Notes: generated by a model not told the origin, from the sequence alone. DNA of 64,000 nt from Pseudomonas putida (GCF_005080685.1 NZ_CP039371.1:3100001-3164000), one strand, 5' to 3'. Shown: positions 32,928-42,594, counted from the stretch's first letter. Numbers and translations are program-made.

Positions 32928-35900
32928 ATGAAGTCGTCCCCCTCGCAACCCGCATCCGGGCCCGAAAATACCAACCTGAGCACCAGCCATCTGGATTTCC
33001 CGGTGGTCGGCATCGGCGCATCCGCTGGGGGCCTGGACGCCATTGGTACGTTCTTCAGGCAAATGCCCAGCGATTGCGGCATGGCTTTCGTGGTGGTACT
33101 GCACCTGTCTCCCGACCATCAGAGCGTGGCTGACCGGATCATCCAGGAAGCCACGTCGATGCCGGTGCGCCAGGTCAGTGATCCGGTGCCGATCGAGCGC
33201 AACCACGTTTACGTCATTTCGCCCGCCAACCGGCTGTCCACCAACGACGGCTACCTGCGAGTCGCCCCGGCCAACCGGCGCCGCGGCGACCATGTCGCCA
33301 TCGACCTGTTCTTCCGCGACCTGGCCGACGTGCACAAGAGCCACGCCTTCTGCGTGGTGTTGTCGGGCACTGGCGCCGATGGCGCGGTGGGCCTGTCGCG
33401 CATCAAGGAACAGGGCGGCGTGACCCTGGTGCAGAGCCCTGACGACGCTGAATACGATGGCATGCCACGCGCAGCCATCGAGACCGGCATGGTCGATATG
33501 GTGCTGCCAGTGGCCGAGATACCACAGAAATTGCTCGACCTCTGGCGTACAGCGCGCCAGGTGCGCTTGCCAGACATCGGCGACGACAACCTGCCGCCCT
33601 CGTTGGGCAATCCGGTGGGTCACACCCACCAGTCGGAAACGCTGCTCGAAGAGATTCTCGAGCGCCTGCATGCCAACACCGGCCACGACTTCCAGCACTA
33701 CAAACGCGCTACCGTGTTGCGGCGCATGGAACGTCGCCTGCATATCACCGGCCAGACCGACCTGGCAGCGTATCTGCGCTACCTGGAACAGCACCCGGAA
33801 GAATCCGCTGCGTTGCTGGCCGACATGCTGATCGGTGTGACCAACTTCTTCCGTGACCGCGAAGCGTTCGAGTCGTTGGAGCGCCATGTATTGCCGCAGC
33901 TGGTCAGCGAGCCTGAGGAAGCCGACGGCCTGGCTGAGGTGCGGGTCTGGTCGGCCGGGTGCTCCACCGGCGAGGAGGCCTACAGCCTGGCCATGCTGGT
34001 CTGCGAGCAATTGGCATTGGACCAGCGCGAGGCCAAGGTGCAGGTGTTCGCCAGCGACCTCGATGCACGCGCAATCGAGATTGCCCGCATCGGGACTTAT
34101 CCCGAGGCCATTCTCACCGACGTCCCCCCGGCGCGGCTGCGTCAGTTCTTCGTCAACGAAGACCAGCATTACCGGGTGCGCAAGGAAATTCGCGAAAAGG
34201 TCCTGTTCGCCCGCCATAACCTGCTGTCCGACCCGCCGTTCTCGCAGATCGGGCTGATCGTCTGTCGCAACCTGCTGATCTACCTCGACCGCGAGGTGCA
34301 GCGCGAAATCTTGCAGATGTTCCACTTCGCCCTGCGGCCCGGTGGCTACCTGTTCCTCGGCTCGTCGGAGTCGGCCGATGCCGTGGACGATCTGTTCGTC
34401 GCGGTCGACAAGCGCAACCGCATCTACCGTGCGCGCGACGTCAGGCCGATCGCCCGCCGCTCCGGCCGGCAACGGCCCGATGCCGAGCTTACCCAGCAGC
34501 CGCTGACCAAACATGCCGTGGCCAAGCAGGGGCGCAAACACGCCTATGCCGAGATTCACCACCGCGCGCTGGCACTGCGCACGCCGCCGAGCCTGATCGT
34601 CGACCTCGATGGCAGTATCCTGCACATGAGCGAGGGCGTCGGCCGCTTCCTGCAAGTGACAGGGGGCGAACCCAGCCGCAACCTCATCAACCTGGTCCTG
34701 CCGCCCCTGCGCCTGGCCCTGCGCAGCACGCTGTTCCAGGCCCGCCAGGGCAGCCAATCCATCACCTCGCGGGCCATCGAGATCGGCGAGGGGCAGCTCA
34801 GGCGTCAGATCGAGATCACCGTGCAACCGCACAAGGACGAGCCGACCGGCGCCGACTGCTTGCTGGTGGTGTTCGAGGAACGCCAGGCCGATGCCCCTTT
34901 GCCCGAACCTGCCGGCATCCGCCAGACCGACAGCATGGTGTTGAACAACCTCGAGCGCGAATTGCAGCGTACCCGCCAACAGCTGCGGGAAACCATCGAA
35001 CAATCGGAAATCTCCAGCGAGGAACTGACCGCCTCGAACCAGGAGATGCAGGTCATCAACGAAGAACTGCGCTCGGCCAGTGAAGAGCTGGAAACCAGCA
35101 AGGAAGAGCTGCAGTCAATCAATGAAGAACTGCTGACGGTCAACTACGAGCTCAAGACCAAGGTCGAGGAAACCGACAAGGTCAACGACTACCTGAGCAA
35201 CCTGATCGCCTCGACCGACATCGCCACGGTGTTCGTCGACCGCAACCTGCATATCCGCTGGTTCACCCCGCGCGCCACCGATCTGTTCAACATGCTGCCG
35301 GTGGATACCGGCCGGTCGCTGCTGGACATCACCCATCGTCTGGCCTACCCGGAGCTTGCCGACGACGCCCGTGCGGTGATCCAGGGCCAGGCGATCGTCG
35401 AACGCGAGGTGAGCAGCAGCAGTCAACGCTGGTACCTGGCGCGCCTGCTGCCTTACCGATCCAGCGAGAAGAACATCGACGGCACGGTGCTGACCTTCAT
35501 CGACATCAGCAAGAGCCGGGCAGCCGAAGAACGCGTGCGCCTGGGCGAGGAGCGCATGCGTTTGGTGGCCGAGAGCACCCATGACTTCGCGATCATTCTG
35601 CTCGACGAGGAGGGTCTGGTGACCGACTGGAACACCGGTGCCACGCTGATTTTCGGCTACACCAAGGAGGAGGTGCTAGGCACCAGCTATGCCCTGATTT
35701 TCACCGACGAAGATCGCAACAATGGCGTGCCCGAGCAGGAATTGCGCAGCGCCCGCCGGCATGGCCGCGGCCAGGACGAGCGCTGGCACAAACGCAAGGA
35801 CGGCAGCCGCTTCTATTGCAGTGGCGAGGTGTCACTGCTCAAGGGCAGTAGCCTGCGCGGCTACGTGAAGATCGCCCGTGACCTGACAGGGCACAAGCGC

Positions 35901-37070
35901 CTGCACGACGAGCAGAGCAAGCAGTTGGCGGAATCGCAAAGCTCCAGCCACATGAAGGATGAATTCTTTGCCGTCATGTCCCACGAGCTCAAGCACCCGC
36001 TGAATCTCATCCAGCTCAACGCCGAGATCCTGCGCCGCCTGCCATCGGTAAAAACGGTCGGCGCCGCCAGCAAGGCTGTGAGCACCATCTGCGAAGCCGT
36101 ATCGAGCCAGGCGCGGATCATCGACGACCTGCTCGACGTTGCGCGTATCCGCACTGGCAAGCTCAAGCTCAAGACCGAACCGGTGGACTTCACCGAGATC
36201 CTGCGTGGCATCCATGGGGTGGTGCTCAGCGAACAGCATCCCTGCCCGGTGCTCCTGGACATTGCCGATGATGCCGGCGCCTTGTTGATCGTCGGTGACA
36301 GTACCCGCCTTGAACAAGTCATCTGGAACCTGCTCAACAACGCCCTGAAGTTCAGCCCTGCCGGCAGCATGATTCGCCTGCAACTGGTCAGCGAAGGTGT
36401 GGACGCCGTATTGCGCGTCGTCGACAAGGGCATCGGCCTGAACCCTGAAAGCCTCGAGCATATCTTCGATCTGTTCAGTCAGGCCGCGCCGCAACTGGCC
36501 AGTCACAGCCGCGAAGGGCTGGGCATCGGCCTGTCGCTGGTGCGTCAGTTGGTAGAAGCCCACGGCGGCACGGTGCTGGCCAGTTCCGCAGGCCCTGGCC
36601 AGGGCTGCACCTTCACCGTGCGCCTGCCGTTGTGCGCTCCAGAGCAGCAAAGGCGCGGTGAGCACGTGCAGCCGGAGATCGAGGGGCGCCTCGCCGGTAT
36701 CCGGGTCCTGCTGGTCGACGACTCGGTCGAAGTCCTGGAAATCATGCAGCAGTTGCTGGAGATGGAAAGCGCCGAGGTCGAGGCCTACAGCGATCCGCGC
36801 AAGGCACTCGAGGCCGCGGCGGGCGGCGAGTACGACGTCATCCTGTCGGATATCGGCATGCCGATGATGGACGGTCATGCACTGATCAAGGCCCTGCGCG
36901 GGCACCACCACCTGCGCCATACCCCCGCCATCGCCCTTACCGGCTATGGTGCCAGCGCCGACCAGCACCGCTCGCGCGAGTCCGGGTTCGACAGGCACCT
37001 GAATAAGCCGGTGGGCTACGACGAACTGGTCGAGACAATCGAGTCGCTGAGCGGCTCCGTACCGTATTGA
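32928..37070 (+). CDS. CheB-CheR-PAS hybrid histidine kinase with receiver domain
   Basis: A 1380-residue multidomain protein. CheB methylesterase-like at about 25-210 (GIGASAGGLDA with Ser about 32, LHLSPDHQ, SGTGADGAVG); CheR methyltransferase at about 230-500 (VWSAGCSTGEEAYSLA, CRNLLIYLD); PAS about 540-605; a long coiled coil about 670-755 (SEELTASNQEMQVINEELRS); two PAS domains about 755-990; HisKA with MSHELKHPLN (His about 1019); HATPase with NLLNNALKF and GLGIGLSL; C-terminal receiver with phospho-Asp about 1308 (SDIGMPMMDG). No membrane segment. ATG 32928 has AGAAGG 7 nt upstream. No chemotaxis operon nearby. Confidence 0.92.
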   Translation: MKSSPSQPASGPENTNLSTSHLDFPVVGIGASAGGLDAIGTFFRQMPSDCGMAFVVVLHLSPDHQSVADRIIQEATSMPVRQVSDPVPIERNHVYVISPANRLSTNDGYLRVAPANRRRGDHVAIDLFFRDLADVHKSHAFCVVLSGTGADGAVGLSRIKEQGGVTLVQSPDDAEYDGMPRAAIETGMVDMVLPVAEIPQKLLDLWRTARQVRLPDIGDDNLPPSLGNPVGHTHQSETLLEEILERLHANTGHDFQHYKRATVLRRMERRLHITGQTDLAAYLRYLEQHPEESAALLADMLIGVTNFFRDREAFESLERHVLPQLVSEPEEADGLAEVRVWSAGCSTGEEAYSLAMLVCEQLALDQREAKVQVFASDLDARAIEIARIGTYPEAILTDVPPARLRQFFVNEDQHYRVRKEIREKVLFARHNLLSDPPFSQIGLIVCRNLLIYLDREVQREILQMFHFALRPGGYLFLGSSESADAVDDLFVAVDKRNRIYRARDVRPIARRSGRQRPDAELTQQPLTKHAVAKQGRKHAYAEIHHRALALRTPPSLIVDLDGSILHMSEGVGRFLQVTGGEPSRNLINLVLPPLRLALRSTLFQARQGSQSITSRAIEIGEGQLRRQIEITVQPHKDEPTGADCLLVVFEERQADAPLPEPAGIRQTDSMVLNNLERELQRTRQQLRETIEQSEISSEELTASNQEMQVINEELRSASEELETSKEELQSINEELLTVNYELKTKVEETDKVNDYLSNLIASTDIATVFVDRNLHIRWFTPRATDLFNMLPVDTGRSLLDITHRLAYPELADDARAVIQGQAIVEREVSSSSQRWYLARLLPYRSSEKNIDGTVLTFIDISKSRAAEERVRLGEERMRLVAESTHDFAIILLDEEGLVTDWNTGATLIFGYTKEEVLGTSYALIFTDEDRNNGVPEQELRSARRHGRGQDERWHKRKDGSRFYCSGEVSLLKGSSLRGYVKIARDLTGHKRLHDEQSKQLAESQSSSHMKDEFFAVMSHELKHPLNLIQLNAEILRRLPSVKTVGAASKAVSTICEAVSSQARIIDDLLDVARIRTGKLKLKTEPVDFTEILRGIHGVVLSEQHPCPVLLDIADDAGALLIVGDSTRLEQVIWNLLNNALKFSPAGSMIRLQLVSEGVDAVLRVVDKGIGLNPESLEHIFDLFSQAAPQLASHSREGLGIGLSLVRQLVEAHGGTVLASSAGPGQGCTFTVRLPLCAPEQQRRGEHVQPEIEGRLAGIRVLLVDDSVEVLEIMQQLLEMESAEVEAYSDPRKALEAAAGGEYDVILSDIGMPMMDGHALIKALRGHHHLRHTPAIALTGYGASADQHRSRESGFDRHLNKPVGYDELVETIESLSGSVPY

Positions 37071-37077
37071 GCGCCTG

Positions 37078-37629
37078 TCAGGCGTGCACGCTCCACTGGC
37101 AGGCTTCTGCTTCGATGGGCTGATCCTCGATCGCATGGATCATGCCACTCTCCAGGGCCTCCTGCGGAGCGAGAATGCGCGGATAGGCCATCAGGTAGCG
37201 CGGCACATCCAGCACTTCGCGACTGCCTTCGGTGCGTTCAGCGACGATTTGCGCATAGAGGCGCAAATCGTAATCCAGGCTCATGGCGTACTCAGCCATG
37301 CGCGAGTGATCCACCGAACCGTGCAAGGTCCAGTGAAAAGGATGGAACAGGAACTTGCTGTGAGTGCACGCCGTGCGACGCTCGCCTGCGAGGAACAGGA
37401 TGTTGCCCATGGACTCGACCGTACCGAGGTTATGGGTGTGCACCGGCACCGGTAGGGTGCGCAAGAAGTTGTACAGGGTGAACCCGTAGCTGCACTCCCC
37501 GCCCATGGTCGCAATATCCAGTTGCAGGACGTCTGCGCCCTGCTGCAGAGCCTTGGCGCAGGTGCTGATAAGGTTGCCGCAGGTCGACGAATTGATCGGC
37601 CCGGTGAAATGAATGATGTGTCTGGCCAT
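37078..37629 (-). CDS. ClpP-like serine protease, solitary
   Basis: A 183-residue ClpP/crotonase-fold protein: LDIATMGGECSYGFTLYNFL (oxyanion region), THNLGTVESMGNILFLAGER with nucleophile Ser about 73, and CTHSKFLFHPFHW with His about 96. It is shorter than ClpP and has no Clp ATPase partner next to it, so it may be a ClpP-like protein with a separate role, as in the family annotated as ATP-dependent Clp protease proteolytic subunit in Pseudomonas. GGAGG lies just upstream of the ATG. Convergent with the kinase gene 7 nt away. Confidence 0.8.
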   Translation of the reverse strand: MARHIIHFTGPINSSTCGNLISTCAKALQQGADVLQLDIATMGGECSYGFTLYNFLRTLPVPVHTHNLGTVESMGNILFLAGERRTACTHSKFLFHPFHWTLHGSVDHSRMAEYAMSLDYDLRLYAQIVAERTEGSREVLDVPRYLMAYPRILAPQEALESGMIHAIEDQPIEAEACQWSVHA

Positions 37630-37674
37630 GCTACCTCCAGGCAGGTGGTGGGTTTGCAGGGTAGGCGCAGACGC

Positions 37675-38082
37675 TCAATCGGCGTCCTTTGCCGGGTGGG
37701 TTGGCTCCCCGCCGGAGCCCTGGCGCGGATGTTCGTGATTCTCGCCCATGCGTTGGTATTGCTTGCGCAGGGCATGCAACTGGGCGGGGTCCATGTCTTC
37801 CAGATCGAGCAATGCCTTGTGCGCGCGCTTGGTGGTGCGCAGCAGTTCGTCGATCTTGATGTGCAGTACATCGTTGTCGCGGTTCTGGGTGTTCTGGATG
37901 AGAAAGACCATGAGGAAGGTGATGATGGTGGTCGACGTATTGATCACCAGCTGCCAGGTATCGTTGTAGTCGAACAACACGCCGCTGAGCGCCCAGACCA
38001 CGATCAGGGCCAGGGCGACCCCGAAGGTCAGCGGCCGTCCGGCCCAGTTGGCCAGCCATTGGGCGAAACGCTCGAATTTCAT
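37675..38082 (-). CDS. low-affinity iron permease family protein
   Basis: A 135-residue membrane protein: MKFERFAQWLANWAGRPLTF, two adjacent helices (ALALIVVWALSGVLFDYNDT; LVINTSTTIITFLMVFLIQ), then QNTQNRDNDVLHIKIDELLR, the family signature. The C-terminus is a charged cytosolic tail. The family name comes from yeast Fet4; in bacteria transport has not been shown. GGAGGA is 8 nt before ATG 38082. Upstream start at 38187 rejected. Confidence 0.85.
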   Translation of the reverse strand: MKFERFAQWLANWAGRPLTFGVALALIVVWALSGVLFDYNDTWQLVINTSTTIITFLMVFLIQNTQNRDNDVLHIKIDELLRTTKRAHKALLDLEDMDPAQLHALRKQYQRMGENHEHPRQGSGGEPTHPAKDAD

Positions 38083-38294
38083 GGTGTCGGTCCTCCTTCG
38101 CGAGATCGCGATGATCGCTATTGGGTGGAATCGCCGGCGTCGGCAAAGTTCAACTTCACGCGCCTTCCCAGGCCTTCCGTCAATCATCCTGAACCCTTGC
38201 CCGGCTCGGCCTGTCGCAATTCAAGGGCCGCCGGCAAAGATTGCGCGGCCAGCTGCAGACATGCAGGTTTCGCACAGGTCGAGGAGGACGGTAG

Positions 38295-39212
38295 GTGAGC
38301 GATATCCGCATCGGCATATCTGGATGGCGCTATGGCCCATGGCGCAAGGATTTCTACCCCCAGGGCCTACGCCAGGACGATGAACTGGCGTTTGCCTCGC
38401 GGGCGGTCAACAGCATCGAGATCAACGGCTCGTTCTACGCGCTGCAAACACCTGAACGCTACCTGCAGTGGCGCGAGCAGACCCCAGAGGGCTTCGTGTT
38501 TTCGGTCAAGGGGCCGCGCTACATCACGCATGTGCGGCGCCTGAAGGACATCGAAGAGCCGCTGGCCAATTTCTTCGCCTCTGGGCCGCTGCTGCTTGGC
38601 GACAAGCTCGGCCCGTTGCTCTGGCAGTTTCCGCCCAACATGCGCTACGACGAGACGCGCTTCGCGCACTTTCTGCAATTGCTGCCCAGCGATCGCAAGG
38701 CTGCCCGCGCCTGCGCCGAGGGCTGTGCCGAGCGCCTGCAAGGCAATGGCGGCACGGTTATCAAGGGCAATGCACGGCTGCGCCACGCGGTGGAAGTCCG
38801 CCATGAAAGTTTTCTCTGCGAAGGGTTCATCAAGCTGCTGCGCAAGCACAAGGTAGCCTTGGTGGTCGCCGACAGCGCCGGCAAGTGGCCCTACGTCGAG
38901 GATGTCACGGCAGACTTCGTCTACATGCGCCTGCATGGCGACGTCGAGCTCTACAGCAGCGGCTATACCGCGCGGGCGCTGCGGCGCTGGAAACAGCGGA
39001 TACAGCGCTGGAGCCAAGGCAGCCAGGCCGAGGACGCGCAGTTGGTCGTTCCAGGTGCTCCGCCCAGGCGCGCTTCGCGGGACGTGTACTGCTACTTCGA
39101 CAACGACCAGAAGGTCCATGCGCCCTACGACGCGCGTCGGCTGCTGGAAAAACTCGACCTCGACCACGACCTGCTCACCGAGCCAGGCGCCCTGCCGGAG
39201 GTTGCCCTGTGA
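38295..39212 (+). CDS. DUF72 family protein (YecE-like)
   Basis: A 305-residue TIM-barrel-like DUF72 protein: RIGISGWRYGPWRKDFYPQG, VNSIEINGSFYALQTPERYL, FVFSVKGPRYITHVRRL, LLWQFPPNMRYD and VYCYFDNDQKVHAPYDA. Function unproven; the fold is like UV endonuclease/xylose isomerase barrels. Start is GTG 38295 with GAGGAGG upstream. The stop overlaps the next start (GTGA), so it heads the four-gene phospholipid operon. Confidence 0.9.
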   Translation: MSDIRIGISGWRYGPWRKDFYPQGLRQDDELAFASRAVNSIEINGSFYALQTPERYLQWREQTPEGFVFSVKGPRYITHVRRLKDIEEPLANFFASGPLLLGDKLGPLLWQFPPNMRYDETRFAHFLQLLPSDRKAARACAEGCAERLQGNGGTVIKGNARLRHAVEVRHESFLCEGFIKLLRKHKVALVVADSAGKWPYVEDVTADFVYMRLHGDVELYSSGYTARALRRWKQRIQRWSQGSQAEDAQLVVPGAPPRRASRDVYCYFDNDQKVHAPYDARRLLEKLDLDHDLLTEPGALPEVAL

Positions 39213-39994
39213 ATCCGACACTGTCTGCCCCCCGCTGCATCATCGACAAGGTGACCTCGGTAAACCGCCTCACCGTACTTACGATCAACGTGCACAAGGG
39301 GTTCACCTTCTTCAATCGCCGGTTCATCCTCCCCGAACTGCGCGAAGCGGTACGTGCGACCGGCGCAGACCTCGTGTTCCTGCAGGAGGTGCATGGCAGC
39401 CACCAGGAACATGCCGTGCGCCACCCGGCCTGGCCCCAGACGCCACAGTACGAATTCCTCGCCGACAGCATGTGGCCGCAGTTCGCCTATGGCCGCAATG
39501 CGGTCTATCCGCATGGCGACCACGGCAATGCGCTGCTGTCGAAATTCCCCATCATCGAGCACCACAACCTGGACGTTTCGGTCGCCGGCAACGAACAGCG
39601 CGGCCTCCTTCATTGCCGCCTGGAAGTGCCCGGCCATGAGCAAGTGCATGCCATTTGCGTGCACCTGGGCCTGCGCGAGGCGCATCGCCAAAGCCAGGTG
39701 CGGCTGTTGCTGGACCTGCTCGACAAGTTGCCAGCCAAGGCCCCGGTGATCATCGCTGGCGACTTCAATGACTGGCGCCTGAAGGCCGATGCAGTGTTGT
39801 CCGAACATCTGGTGGAAGCGTTCGGCGACCGTTTCGGTAGCCCGGCGCGTAGCTTTCCGGCCCGCCTGCCACTGCTGCGCCTGGACCGCATCTACCTGCG
39901 CAACGCCCTGCCATGCCAGGCGCAGGTGCTGTCGAAGTATCCGTGGTCGCACCTTTCCGACCACGCCCCCTTGGCCGCGGAGATCAACCTATGA
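39209..39994 (+). CDS. endonuclease/exonuclease/phosphatase family protein (YbhP-like)
   Basis: A 261-residue EEP-fold protein: LTVLTINVHKGFTFFNRRFI, DLVFLQEVHG (metal-binding Glu), HGNALLSKFPI, VIIAGDFNDWR and SHLSDHAPLAAEI with the final catalytic Asp-His. In E. coli the order ybhP-clsB-ybhN is the same as here, so a role linked to cardiolipin synthesis is likely; the substrate is unknown. Start GTG 39209 overlaps the DUF72 stop, and its own stop overlaps the clsB ATG (ATGA). Confidence 0.88.
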   Translation: MNPTLSAPRCIIDKVTSVNRLTVLTINVHKGFTFFNRRFILPELREAVRATGADLVFLQEVHGSHQEHAVRHPAWPQTPQYEFLADSMWPQFAYGRNAVYPHGDHGNALLSKFPIIEHHNLDVSVAGNEQRGLLHCRLEVPGHEQVHAICVHLGLREAHRQSQVRLLLDLLDKLPAKAPVIIAGDFNDWRLKADAVLSEHLVEAFGDRFGSPARSFPARLPLLRLDRIYLRNALPCQAQVLSKYPWSHLSDHAPLAAEINL

Positions 39995-41192
39995 ACAGGC
40001 CGTGGGTGGATGGCAACAGCGTCGAGCTGTTGATCAATGGCGAGGCCTATTACCCGAGGGTATTCGAGGCCATGGCCCAAGCGCAGGAGGAGATCCTGCT
40101 GGAGACCTTCATCATCTTCGATGACAAGGTCGGCCAACAGCTGCAACAGGTGCTGATCGACGCCGCACGCCGAGGTGTGCGTGTGGAAGTTGCAGTAGAC
40201 GGCTACGGCACGGCAGACCTGCCCGACGCCTTCATTTCGGCCATGACCGAAGCCGGGTCAGCTTTCATGCCTTCGACCCGCAACCCCGTTTGGCCGGCAT
40301 GCGCACCAACCTGTTCCGCAGGTTGCACCGCAAGATCGTGGTAATTGACGGTACCCGGGCCTTCATCGGAGGCATCAACTACAGCGCCGACCACCTGGGC
40401 GACTACGGCCCCATGGCCAAGCAGGACTACGCCGTCGAGGTGACCGGTCCGGTGGTGGCGCAGATCCACGCGGCCAGCCGGCGCCTGATGTCGCCCGTGC
40501 TGCAGCCACCCAGTGAGGTGCGCCCGGTTACCGAGCCGACCGGGACTATCACTGCGGTCATGGTTGAGCGCGACAACGGCCAGCGCAGCACGGCCATCGA
40601 GGCGCGCTACCTGGAAGCGTTGCGCGGAGCGCGCCAACGCATCGTCGTCGCCAACGCCTACTTCTTCCCCGGCTACCGCTTGTTGCGCGAGCTGCGCAAT
40701 GCTGCCCGGCGTGGCGTGGAAGTCACGCTGATCTTGCAAGGCCAGCCAGACATGCGCTGGGTCCGTGCGTTGTCGCGGCTGCTGTACAACTACCTGCTGC
40801 GCGATGGTGTGCGCATCCACGAGTACTGCCAACGCCCCCTGCACGGCAAAGTAGCGCTGGTGGACGAAGAATGGTCGACGGTGGGCTCGAGCAACCTCGA
40901 CCCGCTGAGCCTGTCGTTCAACCTCGAGGCCAACCTGTTCATCCGCGACCGGGCCTTCAACCAAGCGCTCTACCAGCACCTGGATGGCCTGGCGAACCAG
41001 CAGTGCAAGCCGGTCACCCTGGAGCGCATGATCCGCGGCTACTGGTGGCGGGCGCCGCTGATCTTCGCCTGCTTCCACGTGATCCGGCATTTTCCGCGCA
41101 TTGCCGGCTGGTTCCCGGCGCACCGCCAGCGGCTGCGCTCCATACAACCGGAAAGCGAAGCCCATGGCGACCTGCACGAGGGGAACACCTGA
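39991..41192 (+). pseudogene. clsB: cardiolipin synthase ClsB, frameshifted
   Basis: Phospholipase-D-type cardiolipin synthase read in two frames. Frame 1 (39991-40257) gives 89 residues up to SAMTEAG. Frame 2 continues as SFHAFDPQPRLAGMRTNLFR and carries both HKD motifs: HRKIVVIDGTRAFIGG and HGKVALVDEEWSTVGSSNLD. One extra G in the GGG at 40255-40257 would restore AGVSFHAFD. As it stands frame 1 ends at 40344. An internal start near 40290 would lose the N-terminal third. Either a broken gene or an assembly error. Coupled to both neighbours (ATGA; TGATG). Confidence 0.85.
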
Positions 41193-42139
41193 TGACGCAA
41201 ACGCGCTGGAAAACCTGGGGCAAGCGCCTGTTCACGGTGTTGTTCCTGATCCTCATCCCCGCGCTGCTGTACATGCTGGCGCGCAACCTGGACTGGAACG
41301 AAGTGCGCCATTCGTTGCTCGCCTACAAGCCCAGCACCTTGGCCATCGGGCTGTTACTGGCGCTGTGCAGCTATGCGACGTTCGCCAGCTACGATCTGTT
41401 GGCCCGCGCCTACACCGGCCACAAACTGCCGGCCCGGCAGGTGCTGCCAGTGGCGTTCGTGTGCTATGCGTTCAATCTCAACTTCACCACCTGGGTCGGC
41501 GGCGTGGCACTGCGCTACCGCCTGTATGGTCGGCTGGGCCTGGACACGCCGACCATCACCCGCATCCTCACCCTGGGCTTGCTGACCAACTGGATGGGCT
41601 ACATGTTGCTGGCCGGGACGGTATTCGCCCTGCGCCTGGTCGAGCTGCCGGCGAACTGGGCGGTTGGCGCCACCGGCCTGCAACTGATCGGCGTGCTGCT
41701 GATTGCCGTCGCGCTCGGCTACTTGCTGGCCTGCGGTATCGCCAAGAAGCGTACATGGCGCTGGCGTGACCACGAAGTGACCTTACCGACGTTGCGCCTG
41801 GCGCTGTGCCAGGTGGCCTTGGGTGCCAGCAACTGGGCGCTTATGGCAGCGCTGATCTGGTGGCTGTTGCCTGGCGAGGCGTTCTATCCGTCAATCCTCG
41901 GCATCCTGCTGATCAGTTGCGTGGCAGGCGTCGTCGCGCACATCCCGGCGGGCTTGGGGGTGCTTGAAACGGTGTTCCTCGGTCTGCTGCATGACCAGAT
42001 GAACCAAGGCACCCTGGTGGCCGCCCTGCTCGGCTACCGCACGCTCTATTACCTGATTCCCCTGGTGTTGGCGGTGATCACCTACCTGGTGCTGGAAAAG
42101 CGCGCCAGGACCATGCGCCAACGCGTCAAAACCACCTGA
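41192..42139 (+). CDS. YbhN/UPF0104-type lysylphosphatidylglycerol synthase-TM-like membrane protein
   Basis: A 315-residue membrane protein with about eight helices: LILIPALLYMLARNLDWNEV, YDLLARAYTGHKLPARQVLP, NFTTWVGGVALRYRLYGRLG and VVAHIPAGLGVLETVFLGLL. This is the YbhN/LPG synthase transmembrane family. It completes the ybhP-clsB-ybhN order known from E. coli. The start overlaps the clsB stop (TGATG). Confidence 0.88.
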   Translation: MTQTRWKTWGKRLFTVLFLILIPALLYMLARNLDWNEVRHSLLAYKPSTLAIGLLLALCSYATFASYDLLARAYTGHKLPARQVLPVAFVCYAFNLNFTTWVGGVALRYRLYGRLGLDTPTITRILTLGLLTNWMGYMLLAGTVFALRLVELPANWAVGATGLQLIGVLLIAVALGYLLACGIAKKRTWRWRDHEVTLPTLRLALCQVALGASNWALMAALIWWLLPGEAFYPSILGILLISCVAGVVAHIPAGLGVLETVFLGLLHDQMNQGTLVAALLGYRTLYYLIPLVLAVITYLVLEKRARTMRQRVKTT

Positions 42140-42153
42140 AGGAGCACACGACC

Positions 42154-42531
42154 ATGCCACGTGGCGACAAGGACAAGTATACCGACAAACAAAAGCGCAA
42201 GGCCGAGCACATCGAGGACAGCTACGAGGCCAAGGGTGTGTCCAAGGACGAGGCCGAAGCCCGGGCCTGGGCTACCGTCAACAAGCAGTCCGGTGGTGGC
42301 GAGCGCAAGGGAGGCTCGGGGCAGAAGAAGAGCGAACCGGCCAAGGCCAAGTCCCGCGAGTCTTCTGCCAAGCGTGCGGCAGCCACCAAGCGCGGCGTGC
42401 CCCGGCCAGGTGAGCAGTTGGCCGACCTGACCAAGACGCAGTTGCTGGAACGGGCACGCAAGCACGACATTGCCGGGCGCTCGACCATGAACAAGGCGCA
42501 ATTAGTGGAGGCATTGCGCAAGGCTGGTTAG
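42154..42531 (+). CDS. small basic SAP/Rho-N-like protein
   Basis: A 125-residue very hydrophilic, Lys-rich protein: N-terminal PRGDKDKYTDKQKRKAEHIE with EAEARAWATVNKQSGGGER, a Lys/Ser/Ala linker, and a C-terminal SAP-like helix pair LADLTKTQLLERARKHDIAG, RSTMNKAQLVEALRKAG. Often annotated as plasmid-stabilisation or Rho-termination-factor N-terminal domain protein; nucleic-acid binding is plausible. AAGGAG lies 10 nt before the ATG. Follows ybhN by 14 nt, so likely in the same transcript. Confidence 0.8.
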   Translation: MPRGDKDKYTDKQKRKAEHIEDSYEAKGVSKDEAEARAWATVNKQSGGGERKGGSGQKKSEPAKAKSRESSAKRAAATKRGVPRPGEQLADLTKTQLLERARKHDIAGRSTMNKAQLVEALRKAG

Positions 42532-42563
42532 AGGTCCAACGCTGCTGATGACAAAAGTGGGGT

Positions 42564-42582
42564 GCCCGGGCAAGGCCCGGGC
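42564..42582. terminator. GC-rich hairpin between convergent genes
   Basis: GCCCGGG-CAAGG-CCCGGGC, perfect 7-bp stem in the gap between the SAP-like gene and the convergent metallothionein gene. No T tract. Confidence 0.45.
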
Positions 42583-42594
42583 GATCCAGCAAGG

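Noticed and set aside
32277..35003. 908-codon open frame on the minus strand
   Set aside because: Antisense to the CheB-CheR kinase gene; only its last part overlaps the alcohol dehydrogenase remnant, and in a different frame.
40290..41192. Separate phospholipase-D gene starting at an internal codon
   Set aside because: The upstream frame supplies the missing N-terminal part of ClsB with an ATGA-coupled start, so one frameshifted gene explains both.
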